A stretch of 64,000 nt of DNA from Tragulus kanchil. Lineage: Eukaryota > Chordata > Mammalia > Artiodactyla > Tragulidae. Below are positions 36,392 to 47,843 of the stretch, one piece after another; position 1 is the stretch's first letter, and every line of letters starts with the position of its first letter. The notes below the pieces were generated by a model. That model saw only the letters and a list, made by a program, of their open reading frames with translations, did no database searches and was not told where the DNA came from. The translations under genes and the position numbers were made by a program. The DNA is taken from the NCBI GenBank assembly GCA_022376925.1, contig JAIOJX010000025.1, forward strand, positions 8,773,141 to 8,837,140. Reading direction: 5' to 3'.

Positions 36392-38130
36392 TATTTGAAG
36401 ATATGTACACATGAAAACGATATACTTGGCATATGGAAGCAATAAATAGATATTATCTGTAAATGTTAGATATAGTAGAATTATGATCCAAATGCTATAG
36501 AATGGGCGTACACCTCACTTATTGACTATACAAGAGAATCCCTGATACGTGCATTGAGCATAGGAAGAAAAAACAAAAAACTCAGCCATATAGTAAATTT
36601 GAGTTATGTTCTCTTCTAGATATGAATCAAACATTTAGTATTGCCTCCTAAGCAAATTCAAATTCAAATTTAGAGGAATAATTAGGGTAAAAATTGAATG
36701 GATCTTAGTCTTTTTAAATAAGTGTCTAGAAAAGTTTGAAATGGTGCCCCTCTCTTTTTTTTTTTTTTTTAACATGGTAAATGTCCTTGGACAGATAGAA
36801 GCAGTCACAATTATTAAATTGACCTTAGAATTACAGACAAAAATAGAACCATAATTCTTATGAGTCATGTAAAATCTTAATATTTAGAGGCACTATTAAT
36901 GGTTTCTTGTGCAAAATAGATGCTCAATAAGTATTAGGGAAATACATGTGAAAACCAGGAGACATATGGAGACATCATTACCACTCCACTCCTCTTGATA
37001 GAGTAATAAATACTTATTAACTCTAAGAGTTGAGTTCAGTTTTGTCTTTATAACCAATTTATGTCTTTCTGTCTGTGCCAGTGGTTTCGCCAGCATTTCT
37101 CATAAAGTACTCTGCATGTATAGTTGAATATTTCTCCTTCAGTCTTGATTCCAGCTTGTGATTCATCCAGACCAGCATTTCTCATAAAGTACTCTGCATG
37201 TAAGTTAAATTAGCAGGATGACAATTTACGACCTTGATGTACTCCTTTCCCAATTTGCAATCAGTCTATTGTTCCATGTCCTATTCTAACTGTTGCTTCT
37301 TGTCTTACATACAAGATCCTCAGGAGGCAGTTAAAGTAGTCTGGTATTCCCATTTCTTTAAGAGTATTCCACAGTTTGTTGTGATCCACACAGTCAAAGG
37401 CTTTAGCATAGTCATTGAAAAAGTAGACATTTTTCTGGAATTGCATTGCTTTTTCTGTGATCCAATATTTATTTGAAGATATGTACACATGAAAACGATA
37501 TACTTGGCATATGGAAGCAATAAATAGATATTATCTGTAAATGTTAGATATAGTAGAATTATGATCCAAATGCTATAGAATGGGCGTACACCTCACTTAT
37601 TGACTATACAAGAGAATCCCTGATACGTGCATTGAGCATAGGAAGAAAAAACAAAAAACTCAGCCATATAGTAAATTTGAGTTATGTTCTCTTCTAGATA
37701 TGAATCAAACATTTAGTATTGCCTCCTAAGCAAATTCAAATTCAAATTTAGAGGAATAATTAGGGTAAAAATTGAATGGATCTTAGTCTTTTTAAATAAG
37801 TGTCTAGAAAAGTTTGAAATGGTGCCCCTCTCTTTTTTTTTTTTTTTTAACATGGTAAATGTCCTTGGACAGATAGAAGCAGTCACAATTATTAAATTGA
37901 CCTTAGAATTACAGACAAAAATAGAACCATAATTCTTATGAGTCATGTAAAATCTTAATATTTAGAGGCACTATTAATGGTTTCTTGTGCAAAATAGATG
38001 CTCAATAAGTATTAGGGAAATACATGTGAAAACCAGGAGACATATGGAGACATCATTACCACTCCACTCCTCTTGATAGAGTAATAAATACTTATTAACT
38101 CTAAGAGTTGAGTTCAGTTTTGTCTTTATA
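36050..38130 (+). repeat. duplicated block, 36050-37052 and 37128-38130
   Basis: About 1,003 bp is repeated with offset 1,078. A 75-bp filler at 37053-37127 is a degraded mixture of both flanks: it contains tgtctttctgtctgtgcc, found again at 38150, and a partial third copy of the BovB segment accag/gccagcatttctcata. Confidence 0.93.
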
Positions 38131-38249
38131 AACTCCCGGTAAGTTTCATGTCTTTCTGTCTGTGCCTTCAAAAACCCCTGCTGTGTGCCAAGGGGTCATG
38201 ATTACTGCTGTCATCATAGGTAGCAGTTGACAGACAAGCTAGTGTTCTG

Positions 38250-38463
38250 TGGTGCCTTAAAGGTGTGCTCAGTTGTGTCTGACTGTTTTGCAGCCCTGTA
38301 GACTGCCACCTGCCAGACTCCTCTGTCCATGGGATTTTCCAGGTAAAAATACTGGAGTGGCTTGCCATTTCCTTCTCCAGGGGATCTTCCCTACCCAAGG
38401 ACTGAACTCATGTCTCCAGTGTCTCCTCTACTAGCAAGTGGATTTTTTACCCCTGAGCCACCA
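38250..38463 (-). mobile_element. Bov-tA-type SINE, minus strand
   Basis: The reverse complement: ctgttttgcagccctgtagac, tactggagtggcttgccatt, and end ctgagccacc, where it meets inverted L1 sequence. Confidence 0.75.
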
Positions 38464-39205
38464 TTTGTTGAAGAGACTATCTTTTTCTTCATTGTATATT
38501 CTTGCCGTCTTTGTTGTAGATTAGATGACCATAGGTGCATCAGTTTATCTCTGGACTTTCTATTCTGTTCCATTGATCTGTATTCCTGGGGAAATGTACG
38601 TGGGGAAAACCATAATTCAAAAGATACATGCACCCTAGTGTTCACTGCAGCACTATTTACGATATCCAGGACATGGAAACAGCCTAAAAGTCCATTGAAA
38701 AAGAATGTATAAAAAGATATAGTACATATATACAATGGAATATTACTCAGCCATAAAAAAGAATGGAATTGTGCCATTTGTAGAGATGTAGATAGACCTA
38801 GAGACTGTTTTACAGAGTGAAGTCAATCAGAAAGAGAGAAAACAAATATCATGTAATATCACTTATATGTGGAATCTAGAAAAATGATGAACTTACCTGC
38901 AAAGCAAAATAAAGACACAGATGTAGAGAAACAAATGTGTGGATACAAAGAGGAGAGAGGGGATGGGATAAATCGGAAAACTGAGATTGATGTATGTAGA
39001 CTACTATATATTAATGAGAACCTACTGTATAGCTCAGGGAACTCTAGCTCTCTCTGGTGACCTAAATGGGAAGGAAATCCAAAAAAGAGGGGACACACAC
39101 ACACACACACACACACAGCTGATTCACTTTGCTCTACCTTAGAAACTAACACAGCATTGTAAGTCAACTGTATGTCATTGAAAATTAATTTAAAATAATA
39201 AAATG
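38460..39205 (+). mobile_element. L1 3' end with inverted 5' segment
   Basis: 38586-39205 is a plus-strand L1 3' end (ggaatattactcagccataaa, then tagctcagggaactct and a 3' UTR with an AC run at 39093-39117). 38460-38585 is L1 ORF2 sequence in the opposite direction (ccatttgttgaagagactat). This head-to-head layout is typical of 5' inversion during L1 insertion. Confidence 0.65.
39093..39117. repeat. AC dinucleotide run
   Basis: About twelve acac units at the 3' end of an L1 fragment; a likely length-variable microsatellite. Confidence 0.8.
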
Positions 39206-39309
39206 AGAAATAACCGAAAGCTAGAAAGCCACAATTAAAGAGATAGTTGAGGATTAACAATTAAGAATGCAAATCAGAATATAGACTTTTTTTCTGGAAT
39301 ATTTGCTTG

Positions 39310-39651
39310 TTTATCATTTGTAAACATACATATTCTTTGAGCTTTCTGTGTGTTGACTGCCTAATGGTTTTCTTTTCTACTAGAATTGCTTTCTAGTTGA
39401 GGAAGCTCTGCCTCCTTTAATAAAAAAAGGTGCACAGATGTCTATTAATTGCATGCATTGAAGTGATTCAGAATTTCGTGTTTATGATTTGTAAACATAC
39501 ATATTCTTTGAGCTTTTTGTGTGTCAGCTGCCTAATGGTTTTCTTTTTTACTAGAATTGTTTTCTAGTTGAGGAAGTTCTGCCCCCTTTAACAAAAAAAG
39601 GTGCACAGATGTCTATTAATTGCATGCATTGAAGTGATTCAGAATTTCCTG
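39310..39651 (+). repeat. diverged 171-bp tandem duplication
   Basis: 39310-39480 is followed directly by a second copy at 39481-39651 (offset 171). About ten substitutions separate them (for example gttgactgcc against gtcagctgcc, gaagctctgcctcc against gaagttctgccccc), roughly 94% identity. The divergence sets it apart from the near-identical 1.1-kb blocks and suggests a real, older duplication. Confidence 0.85.
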
Positions 39652-40240
39652 AAACCTGAGTGAGCTACGTTCCTGATTGCTTTGGTAGAATCTTAAGGTT
39701 ATTGTTTGTGGTTTATTCATAACAAAAGGTAAAAACCCTCATAGTTTACATGTGCATTGTGCATTAGTTTTCCAGAGGACAGGTTTGCAGCCTGTTGCAG
39801 AGTTTGTGAGAATGATACTGTGTCTTTTGCAGTGTGCTTACTCTCAACTTTTCTACTCTTCTATTCTAGTGTACTGAATATTTTCTATATTTTTAAACTT
39901 TGTCTCCATAATGAATAAGAAAGTTAAAAATACTACCATAGTGTTGCTTTCAACAATTGTGTCTCATTTTGTCTGAGCAGATGTGTTTAATTTTGGGTGT
40001 TGGGTGTGAAATTGATTTTCAAATGTTATGTTTTCTTTATAATTAATTTTTGAGCTAAAGTGTGGTTTGATAAGTTGTGACTTGTCGCTCACCTTTTTAA
40101 GCAAAGAGCAGCTGCATTTTGATATGTTTTATCTCAAGCAGACAAGCTGTTTATAAGCTCAACTCTGACACATCCTGACATTTAATGTCTACGTTTGTAT
40201 CTCTCCAAGGATTAGGCTGCCTTTCTAATTAATTAGTTGT

Positions 40241-42432
40241 GTAGCCTTTTATTAATTCCCTCAAAATTTATAATATTTTAAATTAACAACATAGATAAGC
40301 ATACCACGCTTTTTTAGAAAACATGAGATGTTAATTATGCAGCAGAGACATGAATTATATAAACTCTGCTGAATGTTAGAAGATGCCTAGCAACAGTGTT
40401 TTCCAAATGCAGGGATTTATTATAAACTTATCCTTCTAAGGCTGCCTGTGCCATTTCAGGAGAGTGAATATAAATAGAGCTTGATTTCTTCAAGAAATGG
40501 ACTCAGTCATTTTGTTTACAGTGGAAGGAAGCATTTGCTTCACATCTCTAAGAATTTATCTTCAGCATCCTTGTTGATTACACATCATTTCAACATGTTC
40601 ATACCAAATGCTTGGGCCTTGATAAGATACCATCACAGAACAGGAAGGACTAAAACTCTTATTTAAACAATGACTTTGTCATTATTACACTTACGTAGGT
40701 CTAGTAAAAATACTGAGTCTAATTATCGTAACATAAGTTTTTTTTGAAATGGAAAATTTTATCTGTCTTGTACTGTGGTTTGGAGATATTTATAGCTGTT
40801 AGTCCTCTCTCCCACCCTTCACTAGCTTATTTTAACAGGAATTGATGGATAATCTACTCCATCCACTCCAACTCTTAAGAAAGTTTCTTTTTCTAAGGCT
40901 TTCCAACCTTTTTTTTATAGTCTACCAGTGTTATTTTCTAAGTTAAAATGAAAATATTGATCCTATAAAAATTCTGTATTTTTAAGTAAATTACAGGGAA
41001 ATTTGGGGATTTCATGAGAAGCTGTGGTAAGCTCTAATTTCAAATGTGGACACTGCCTCTTATCAGCTGAGAGTCTTCGGGAAGTCATTTAACCTCTTGA
41101 GCTGTTTCTTCACCTGCTAAATAGCGATAGCATTTTCCTAAAGAGTTCTTCAGAGGTTGAGAGGTATAACCTGACAACAGTGTTCATGTTTTATAGAGGC
41201 CCTTGGTAGGTGGCACTTTCTCTCTTAAAAAAAAATAATCATGTTTTGTGTGTATTTATGCATTTCTTTGGGCTTCCCTGGTGGCGCAGATGGTAAAGAA
41301 TCTGCCTACTGAGATGGCGAGATATGTTTATCCAAGCGAAAGCTGTTTAATTAATCTAGTTGTAGTAGCCTTTTATTAATTCCCTCAAAATTTATAATAT
41401 TTTAAATTAACAACATAGATAAGCATACCACGCTTTTTTAGAAAACATGAGATGTTAATTATGCAGCAGAGACATGAATTATATAAACTCTGCTGAATGT
41501 TAGAAGATGCCTAGCAACAGTGTTTTCCAAATGCAGGGATTTATTATAAACTTATCCTTCTAAGGCTGCCTGTGCCATTTCAGGAGAGTGAATATAAATA
41601 GAGCTTGATTTCTTCAAGAAATGGACTCAGTCATTTTGTTTACAGTGGAAGGAAGCATTTGCTTCACATCTCTAAGAATTTATCTTCAGCATCCTTGTTG
41701 ATTACACATCATTTCAACATGTTCATACCAAATGCTTGGGCCTTGATAAGATACCATCACAGAACAGGAAGGACTAAAACTCTTATTTAAACAATGACTT
41801 TGTCATTATTACACTTACGTAGGTCTAGTAAAAATACTGAGTCTAATTATCGTAACATAAGTTTTTTTTGAAATGGAAAATTTTATCTGTCTTGTACTGT
41901 GGTTTGGAGATATTTATAGCTGTTAGTCCTCTCTCCCACCCTTCACTAGCTTATTTTAACAGGAATTGATGGATAATCTACTCCATCCACTCCAACTCTT
42001 AAGAAAGTTTCTTTTTCTAAGGCTTTCCAACCTTTTTTTTATAGTCTACCAGTGTTATTTTCTAAGTTAAAATGAAAATATTGATCCTATAAAAATTCTG
42101 TATTTTTAAGTAAATTACAGGGAAATTTGGGGATTTCATGAGAAGCTGTGGTAAGCTCTAATTTCAAATGTGGACACTGCCTCTTATCAGCTGAGAGTCT
42201 TCGGGAAGTCATTTAACCTCTTGAGCTGTTTCTTCACCTGCTAAATAGCGATAGCATTTTCCTAAAGAGTTCTTCAGAGGTTGAGAGGTATAACCTGACA
42301 ACAGTGTTCATGTTTTATAGAGGCCCTTGGTAGGTGGCACTTTCTCTCTTAAAAAAAAATAATCATGTTTTGTGTGTATTTATGCATTTCTTTGGGCTTC
42401 CCTGGTGGCGCAGATGGTAAAGAATCTGCCTA
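40241..42432 (+). repeat. duplicated block, 40241-41308 and 41365-42432
   Basis: About 1,068 bp is repeated with offset 1,124. A 56-bp filler at 41309-41364 ends in a noisy version of the sequence just left of the first copy (attaatctagttgtagtagcc against attaattagttgtgtagcc). Confidence 0.93.
41040..41150. mobile_element. MIR-like SINE
   Basis: agtcatttaacctcttgagct and cacctgctaaatagcgatag resemble MIR read in its common reverse form. Also present at about 42165-42275 by block duplication. Confidence 0.5.
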
Positions 42433-42560
42433 CAATGCTAGAGACCTGAGTTCGATACCTGGGAAGATCCCCTGGAGAAGGAAACGACAGCCTACTGCAG
42501 TATTCCTGCCTGGAAAATCCCATGACTCATCCTAGGGGTCGCAAAGAGTTGGACACGATG
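42392..42560 (+). mobile_element. Bov-tA-type SINE
   Basis: gggcttccctggtggcgcag to gcaaagagttggacacgatg. Its first 40 bp also appear at 41270-41308, where the left duplicated block stops. Confidence 0.78.
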
Positions 42561-43429
42561 GAGTTAAAATGTGTTTTTATGTTTATGCACTTTTCTGATA
42601 GATATTCATTTGAATTTTGACAGTATTCCTGATTTTATGAAGTATTTGGTTACTCTAGAATAAGAGATAGCAGGGAAATCTAGCAGAATCCATTGCCTTG
42701 CTAGAGTAGTGATTTTTAGTAAATCTGGATCAGTAAGTCTTGCTCATAAAAAGAAATACGCAGACTAGACTTAGACATGGCTTATTTTGGGGGTGCCTTC
42801 CGGACAGATGTTCTTGCTGGATGTGAGAGCTCTCCTGTCAAACATAGAGTCACCGTCTCTTCCCTCTCCTCCACCCCCCACTTCGTCCCACATCTGAGAG
42901 CACTGTAGGCCTGCAATAGAGCAACAGTGAAATTGATGTACAAATCTCAGTTATCATTCTAATTAGTGCATTGTATGAGGGATCCTGTCTTTGCTCATTA
43001 TTGTAGCTAGATAAATAAGCACTAATTATGCAATATAATATTTCAAATTACAGTGAGTTTCTCCCTCTGGATTGTAATTCTGAAATATAGTGATAGTTAG
43101 ATTTATGGTGTTGGTATTTAGCCTACTGCATAAATATTATAAATACAAAAAGCAGAATTTTTTGTCAGTGAATTGGGTATCTCAATATTATGTTTGCTGT
43201 TCATTTGAGATGACTGGAGCTAAATGGTTTGTTTTAGAGAAAACAGGTGGTAGTTTAAATTCTGTTTAACCTCTAAGTGATATATACCATTTAGTTCACT
43301 AATGGAAAATTTTCTGAGTTACCTTGCCAAGGCAAAAGTAGAAAACCTGAGGAAAGGTTTTCTTTCTAATTAAAACAATCACAAAAATAAAATCCGTCTT
43401 TGTAAATGAAAGCTATTTCTTTTTTTTTT

Positions 43430-46400
43430 TTTTTTAAACCTTTATTTTACTTTTAACTTTTACAGAGTTTTGTTGTTCACAGACATGCATGTTCTCAGAT
43501 TAGTCACATGTATATCCCCCCCCTCCCGACCATCACACAGCACCCCTGAAGGATCCCCTTTTCTCACAGAGCAATGACTAGAGCTATTTTCTTCACTTAT
43601 GATAGTACAGGCCTTCATGCTACTTCCTTTACGCCTCTCACCCACTGTTCCTTCCCCACAATGTCCATATGTCCACTGTCCATGTCTGTCTTTCTGTCGC
43701 TTCACTGCATGTGCCATCATCACCATCCTACTAGATTCCATATATATGTGTTAATATACTGTATTTGTCCTTCTCTTTCTGACTGACTTCACTTTTTATG
43801 ATATGTTCTAGATCCAGCCACCTCATTAGGGTTGATTCTTCTGCATTTCTCTTTACAGCTGTGTAGTATTCCATTTGTATATATGTACCAGAGCTTTTGG
43901 ATCCATTCGTTCGTCGATGGGCATCTAGGTTCCTTCCATGTTCTAGCTGTTGTATAGAGAGCTGCAATGAACATTGGGGTACAGGTGCTTCTTTCAGTTT
44001 TGATTTCGTCAGGGTATAAGCCTAAGAGTGGGATTGCTGGGTCAAATGGTGCTTCTATTTTTAGTTTTTTAAGAAATCTCCAGACTGTCTTCCATAGAGG
44101 CTGTATCAATTTACACTCCCACCAGCAATGCAGAAGTGTTCCCTTTTCTCCGCAGCCTCTCCAGCATTTATTGTCTGTCAATTTGTGGATGATGGCCATT
44201 CTGACGGGTGTGAGGTGATATCTCATTGTAGTTTTGATTTGCATTTCTCTAATTATTAGTGAAGTTGAGCATCGTTTCATGTGTTTTTGGGCCATCTGTA
44301 TGTCATCGTTGGAGAGGTGTCTGTTTAGGTCCTTTTCCCATTTTTTGATTGGGTTGTTCGTTTTTCCAGTGCTGAGTTGTCTCAGTTGCTTGTAGATTTT
44401 GGAGATTAATTCTTTGTCTGTTGTTTCATTTGCTATGATTTTCTCCCACTCTGTGGGCTGTCTGTTCAGCTTTTTTGTAATTTCTTTAGCTGTGCAAAAG
44501 CTTTTAAGTTTCATTAGGTCCCACATGTTCATTTGTCTTTTGAGTTCCACTATTCTAGTAGGTGGGTCAGAGAAGATCTTGCTTTGATTGATGTCCTTGA
44601 GGGTTTTGCCTATATTCTCCTCTAAGAGTTTGATGGTTTCTGGCCTTACATTTAAGTCTTTAATCCATTTTGAGTTGATCTTTGTGTATGGTGTCAGGGT
44701 ATGTTCCAACTTCATTTTCTTGCATGTAGCTGTCCAATTTTCCCAGCACCATTTGTTGAAGAGGCTGTCTTTGTCCCATTTTATATGTTCGCCTCCTTTG
44801 TCAAAAATAAGGTACCCATAGGTGCGTGGCTTTATCTCTGGGTTCTCGATCTTGTTCCATTGGTCGATATTTCTTTTCTTTGTGCCAGTACCATACTGTC
44901 TTGATGACTGTTGCTTTGTAGTAGAGTCTGAAGTTGGGGAGGCTGATTCCCCCAGCTCCATTCTTCTTCCTGAGGATTGCTTTGGCTATTCGAGGTCTTT
45001 TGTGTTTCCATATGAACTGTGTTATTCGTTGGTCTAGTTCTGTGAAGAATATCATTGGAAGTTTGATAGGGATCGCATTGAATCTATAGATGACATTTGG
45101 TAGTATGGTCATTTTCACAATATTGATTCTCCCGACCCAGGAACATGGAATATTTCTCCATCTGTTTAAGTCTTCTTTAATGTCTCTCATGAGTGTCTTG
45201 TAATTTTCTGGCATCTAGGTTCCTTCCATGTTCTAGCTGTTGTATAGAGAGCTGCAATGAACATTGGGGTACAGGTGCTTCTTTCAGTTTTGATTTCGTC
45301 AGGGTATAAGCCTAAGAGTGGGATTGCTGGGTCAAATGGTGCTTCTATTTTTAGTTTTTTAAGAAATCTCCAGACTGTCTTCCATAGAGGCTGTATCAAT
45401 TTACACTCCCACCAGCAATGCAGAAGTGTTCCCTTCCCCCAGCCTCTCCAGCATTTATTGTCTGTCAATTTGTGGATGATGGCCATTCTGACGGGTGTGA
45501 GGTGATATCTCATTGTAGTTTTGATTTGCATTTCTCTAATTATTAGTGAAGTTGAGCATCGTTTCATGTGTTTTTGGGCCATCTGTATGTCATCGTTGGA
45601 GAGGTGTCTGTTTAGGTCCTTTTCCCATTTTTTGATTGGGTTGTTCGTTTTTCCAGTGCTGAGTTGTCTCAGTTGCTTGTAGATTTTGGAGATTAATTCT
45701 TTGTCTGTTGTTTCATTTGCTATGATTTTCTCCCACTCTGTGGGCTGTCTGTTCAGCTTTTTTGTAATTTCTTTAGCTGTGCAAAAGCTTTTAAGTTTCA
45801 TTAGGTCCCACATGTTCATTTGTCTTTTTAGTTCCACTATTCTAGTAGGTGGGTCAGAGAAGATCTTGCTTTGATTGATGTCCTTGAGGGTTTTGCCTAT
45901 ATTCTCCTCTAAGAGTTTGATGGTTTCTGGCCTTACATTTAAGTCTTTAATCCATTTTGAGTTGATCTTTGTGTATGGTGTCAGGGTATGTTCCAACTTC
46001 ATTTTTGCATGTAGCTGTCCAATTTTCCCAGCACCATTTGTTGAAGAGGCTGTCTTTGTCCCATTTTATATGTTCGCCTCCTTTGTCAAAAATAAGGTAC
46101 CCATAGGTGCGTGGCTTTATCTCTGGGTTCTCGATCTTGTTCCATTGGTCGATATTTCTGTTTTTGTGCCAGTACCATACTGTCTTGATGACTGTTGCTT
46201 TGTAGTAGAGTCTGAAGTTGGGGAGGCTGATTCCCCCAGCTCCATTCTTCTTCCTGAGGATTGCTTTGGCTATTCGAGGTCTTTTGTGTTTCCATATGAA
46301 CTGTGTTATTCGTTGGTCTAGTTCTGTGAAGAATATCATTGGAAGTTTGATAGGGATCGCATTGAATCTATAGATGACATTTGGTAGTATGGTCATTTTC

Positions 46401-46860
46401 ACAATATTGATTCTCCCGACCCAGGAACATGGAATATTTCTCCATCTGTTTAAGTCTTCTTTAATGTCTCTCATGAGTGTCTTGTAATTTTCTGTGTACA
46501 GTTCTTTTGTTTCTTTGGGTAGGTTTATTCCTAGATATTTGATTCTTTTGGTTGCAATGGTGAAGGGGATTGCCTCTTTGATTTCATTTTCTGATTTTTC
46601 ATTGTTTGTGTATAGGAATGCCAGTGATTTCTGTATATTGATTTTGTATCCTGCGACTTTGCTGAATTCGCTGATTAACTCTAGTAGTTTTGTAATAGTG
46701 TCTTTGGGATTTTCTATGTATAATATCATGTCATCTGCAAATAGAGACAGTTTGTCTTCTTTTCCAATCTGGATTCCTTTGATTTCTTTCTCTTCTCTTA
46801 TTGCTATTGCTAGAACTTCCAGGATTATGTTGAATAAGAGTGGTGAAAGTGGACACCCCT
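43430..46860 (-). mobile_element. 5'-truncated LINE-1 with internal block duplication
   Basis: A minus-strand L1 fragment. A T run at about 43421-43437 marks its poly-A end. Coding sequence matching ORF2 continues to 46860 (ggacacccct), where it stops abruptly, so it is 5'-truncated inside the reverse transcriptase region. Open frames of 390, 271 and 260 residues contain the [20 protein letters not shown] block, the cysteine-rich C-terminal motif and a DDMILY remnant. About 1.29 kb is doubled, so the true length is near 2.1 kb. Flanks show only an imperfect possible target duplication (aaagctatttctt against aagagttattctt). Confidence 0.85.
43921..46494 (+). repeat. duplicated block within an L1, 43921-45210 and 45211-46494
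   Basis: About 1,287 bp of L1 ORF2 sequence is repeated with offset 1,290 falling to 1,284. Differences are mostly in pyrimidine runs (ccttttctccgcagcc against ccttcccccagcc; cattttcttgcat against catttttgcat). Confidence 0.92.
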
Positions 46861-47631
46861 AAGAGTTATTCTTCACTGCCTTTTTTGTTAGTCTTTATCA
46901 AATCCTGTCAGCTCTATTTTTAAGATTTATTTAGAGTTTCAGCTTAAAAATATATTCATAAAACATTTCAACTATTTACACTGCTTGGATCTGGACTACT
47001 TTGATAGCTTCTTCATGCCTACTCTGTCCTCCACCTCCTGCCTTTCTTTACACATTGTCTAAGCTGCAGGAGTTTGAATTGCAGGTTTTGGAGATGAGAG
47101 TTGTGGTTAGATACACTCTTTAGCAAATTGTCAGCAGTTGGATAATGACTGAAGCCATTGAAATGAATGAAATCACTTACAATGAGCAAAAGTGTATTTA
47201 TTCATTCATTTACTGAGCCAGGCCCTACACTGGGTGCTGGACTACCTGTGAATGAGAGAGAATAGAACTCTCTCCTCAGAGTACTCAAGATATACTGGGA
47301 ACTGCAGCAGTGTAACAGGTAAAATTATAATACATCCATGTTGTATTTGTGAATGATAAGGGATGTTGCAATATGCTAATGAGAAAAGAAGGGCTTCTGA
47401 GAGACACACCAGCACTTAAAGATTGAATTGTTGGGAAAAGTAGTAAAGGAGACTGAGGAATGACAGGACAGAGGGGAGGAGAACCCAAAAAAGTGGTAAC
47501 TCAAATGAGGGAAGATTTCAGGGAGGAAGTAATTAAAAAGTAATATATTAATAGTTACCACCTACTAAGTATTTACAGTGTGTCAGCCCTTGTTTGAAGT
47601 GTCTTAATATGTGTTAATGATTTCTTACTGT

Positions 47632-47843
47632 ATGCTCAGTCACTTCAGTCATGTCCAGCTCTTTGCAACCCTATGAACTATAGCCCACCAGGCTCCTCTG
47701 TCCTTGGGGATTTCCCAGGCAAGAATACTGGGGTGGGTTGCCATGCCCTCCTCCAGAGTATCTTCCCAGCCCTGGGATCAAACCTGCTTCTCTGCCATCT
47801 CCTGCATTGGCAGATGGGTTCTTTACCACCAGCGCCACCTAGT
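47632..47843 (-). mobile_element. Bov-tA-type SINE, minus strand
   Basis: tgctcagtcacttcagtcat to ctttaccaccagcgccacct. The part from 47701 is repeated from 48817. Confidence 0.75.

Noticed and set aside
38500..43400. Further AFG2A exons after exon 9
   Set aside because: No frame with the expected residues between the two ATPase modules and suitable splice sites was found; the open frames here are intronic or repeat-derived.
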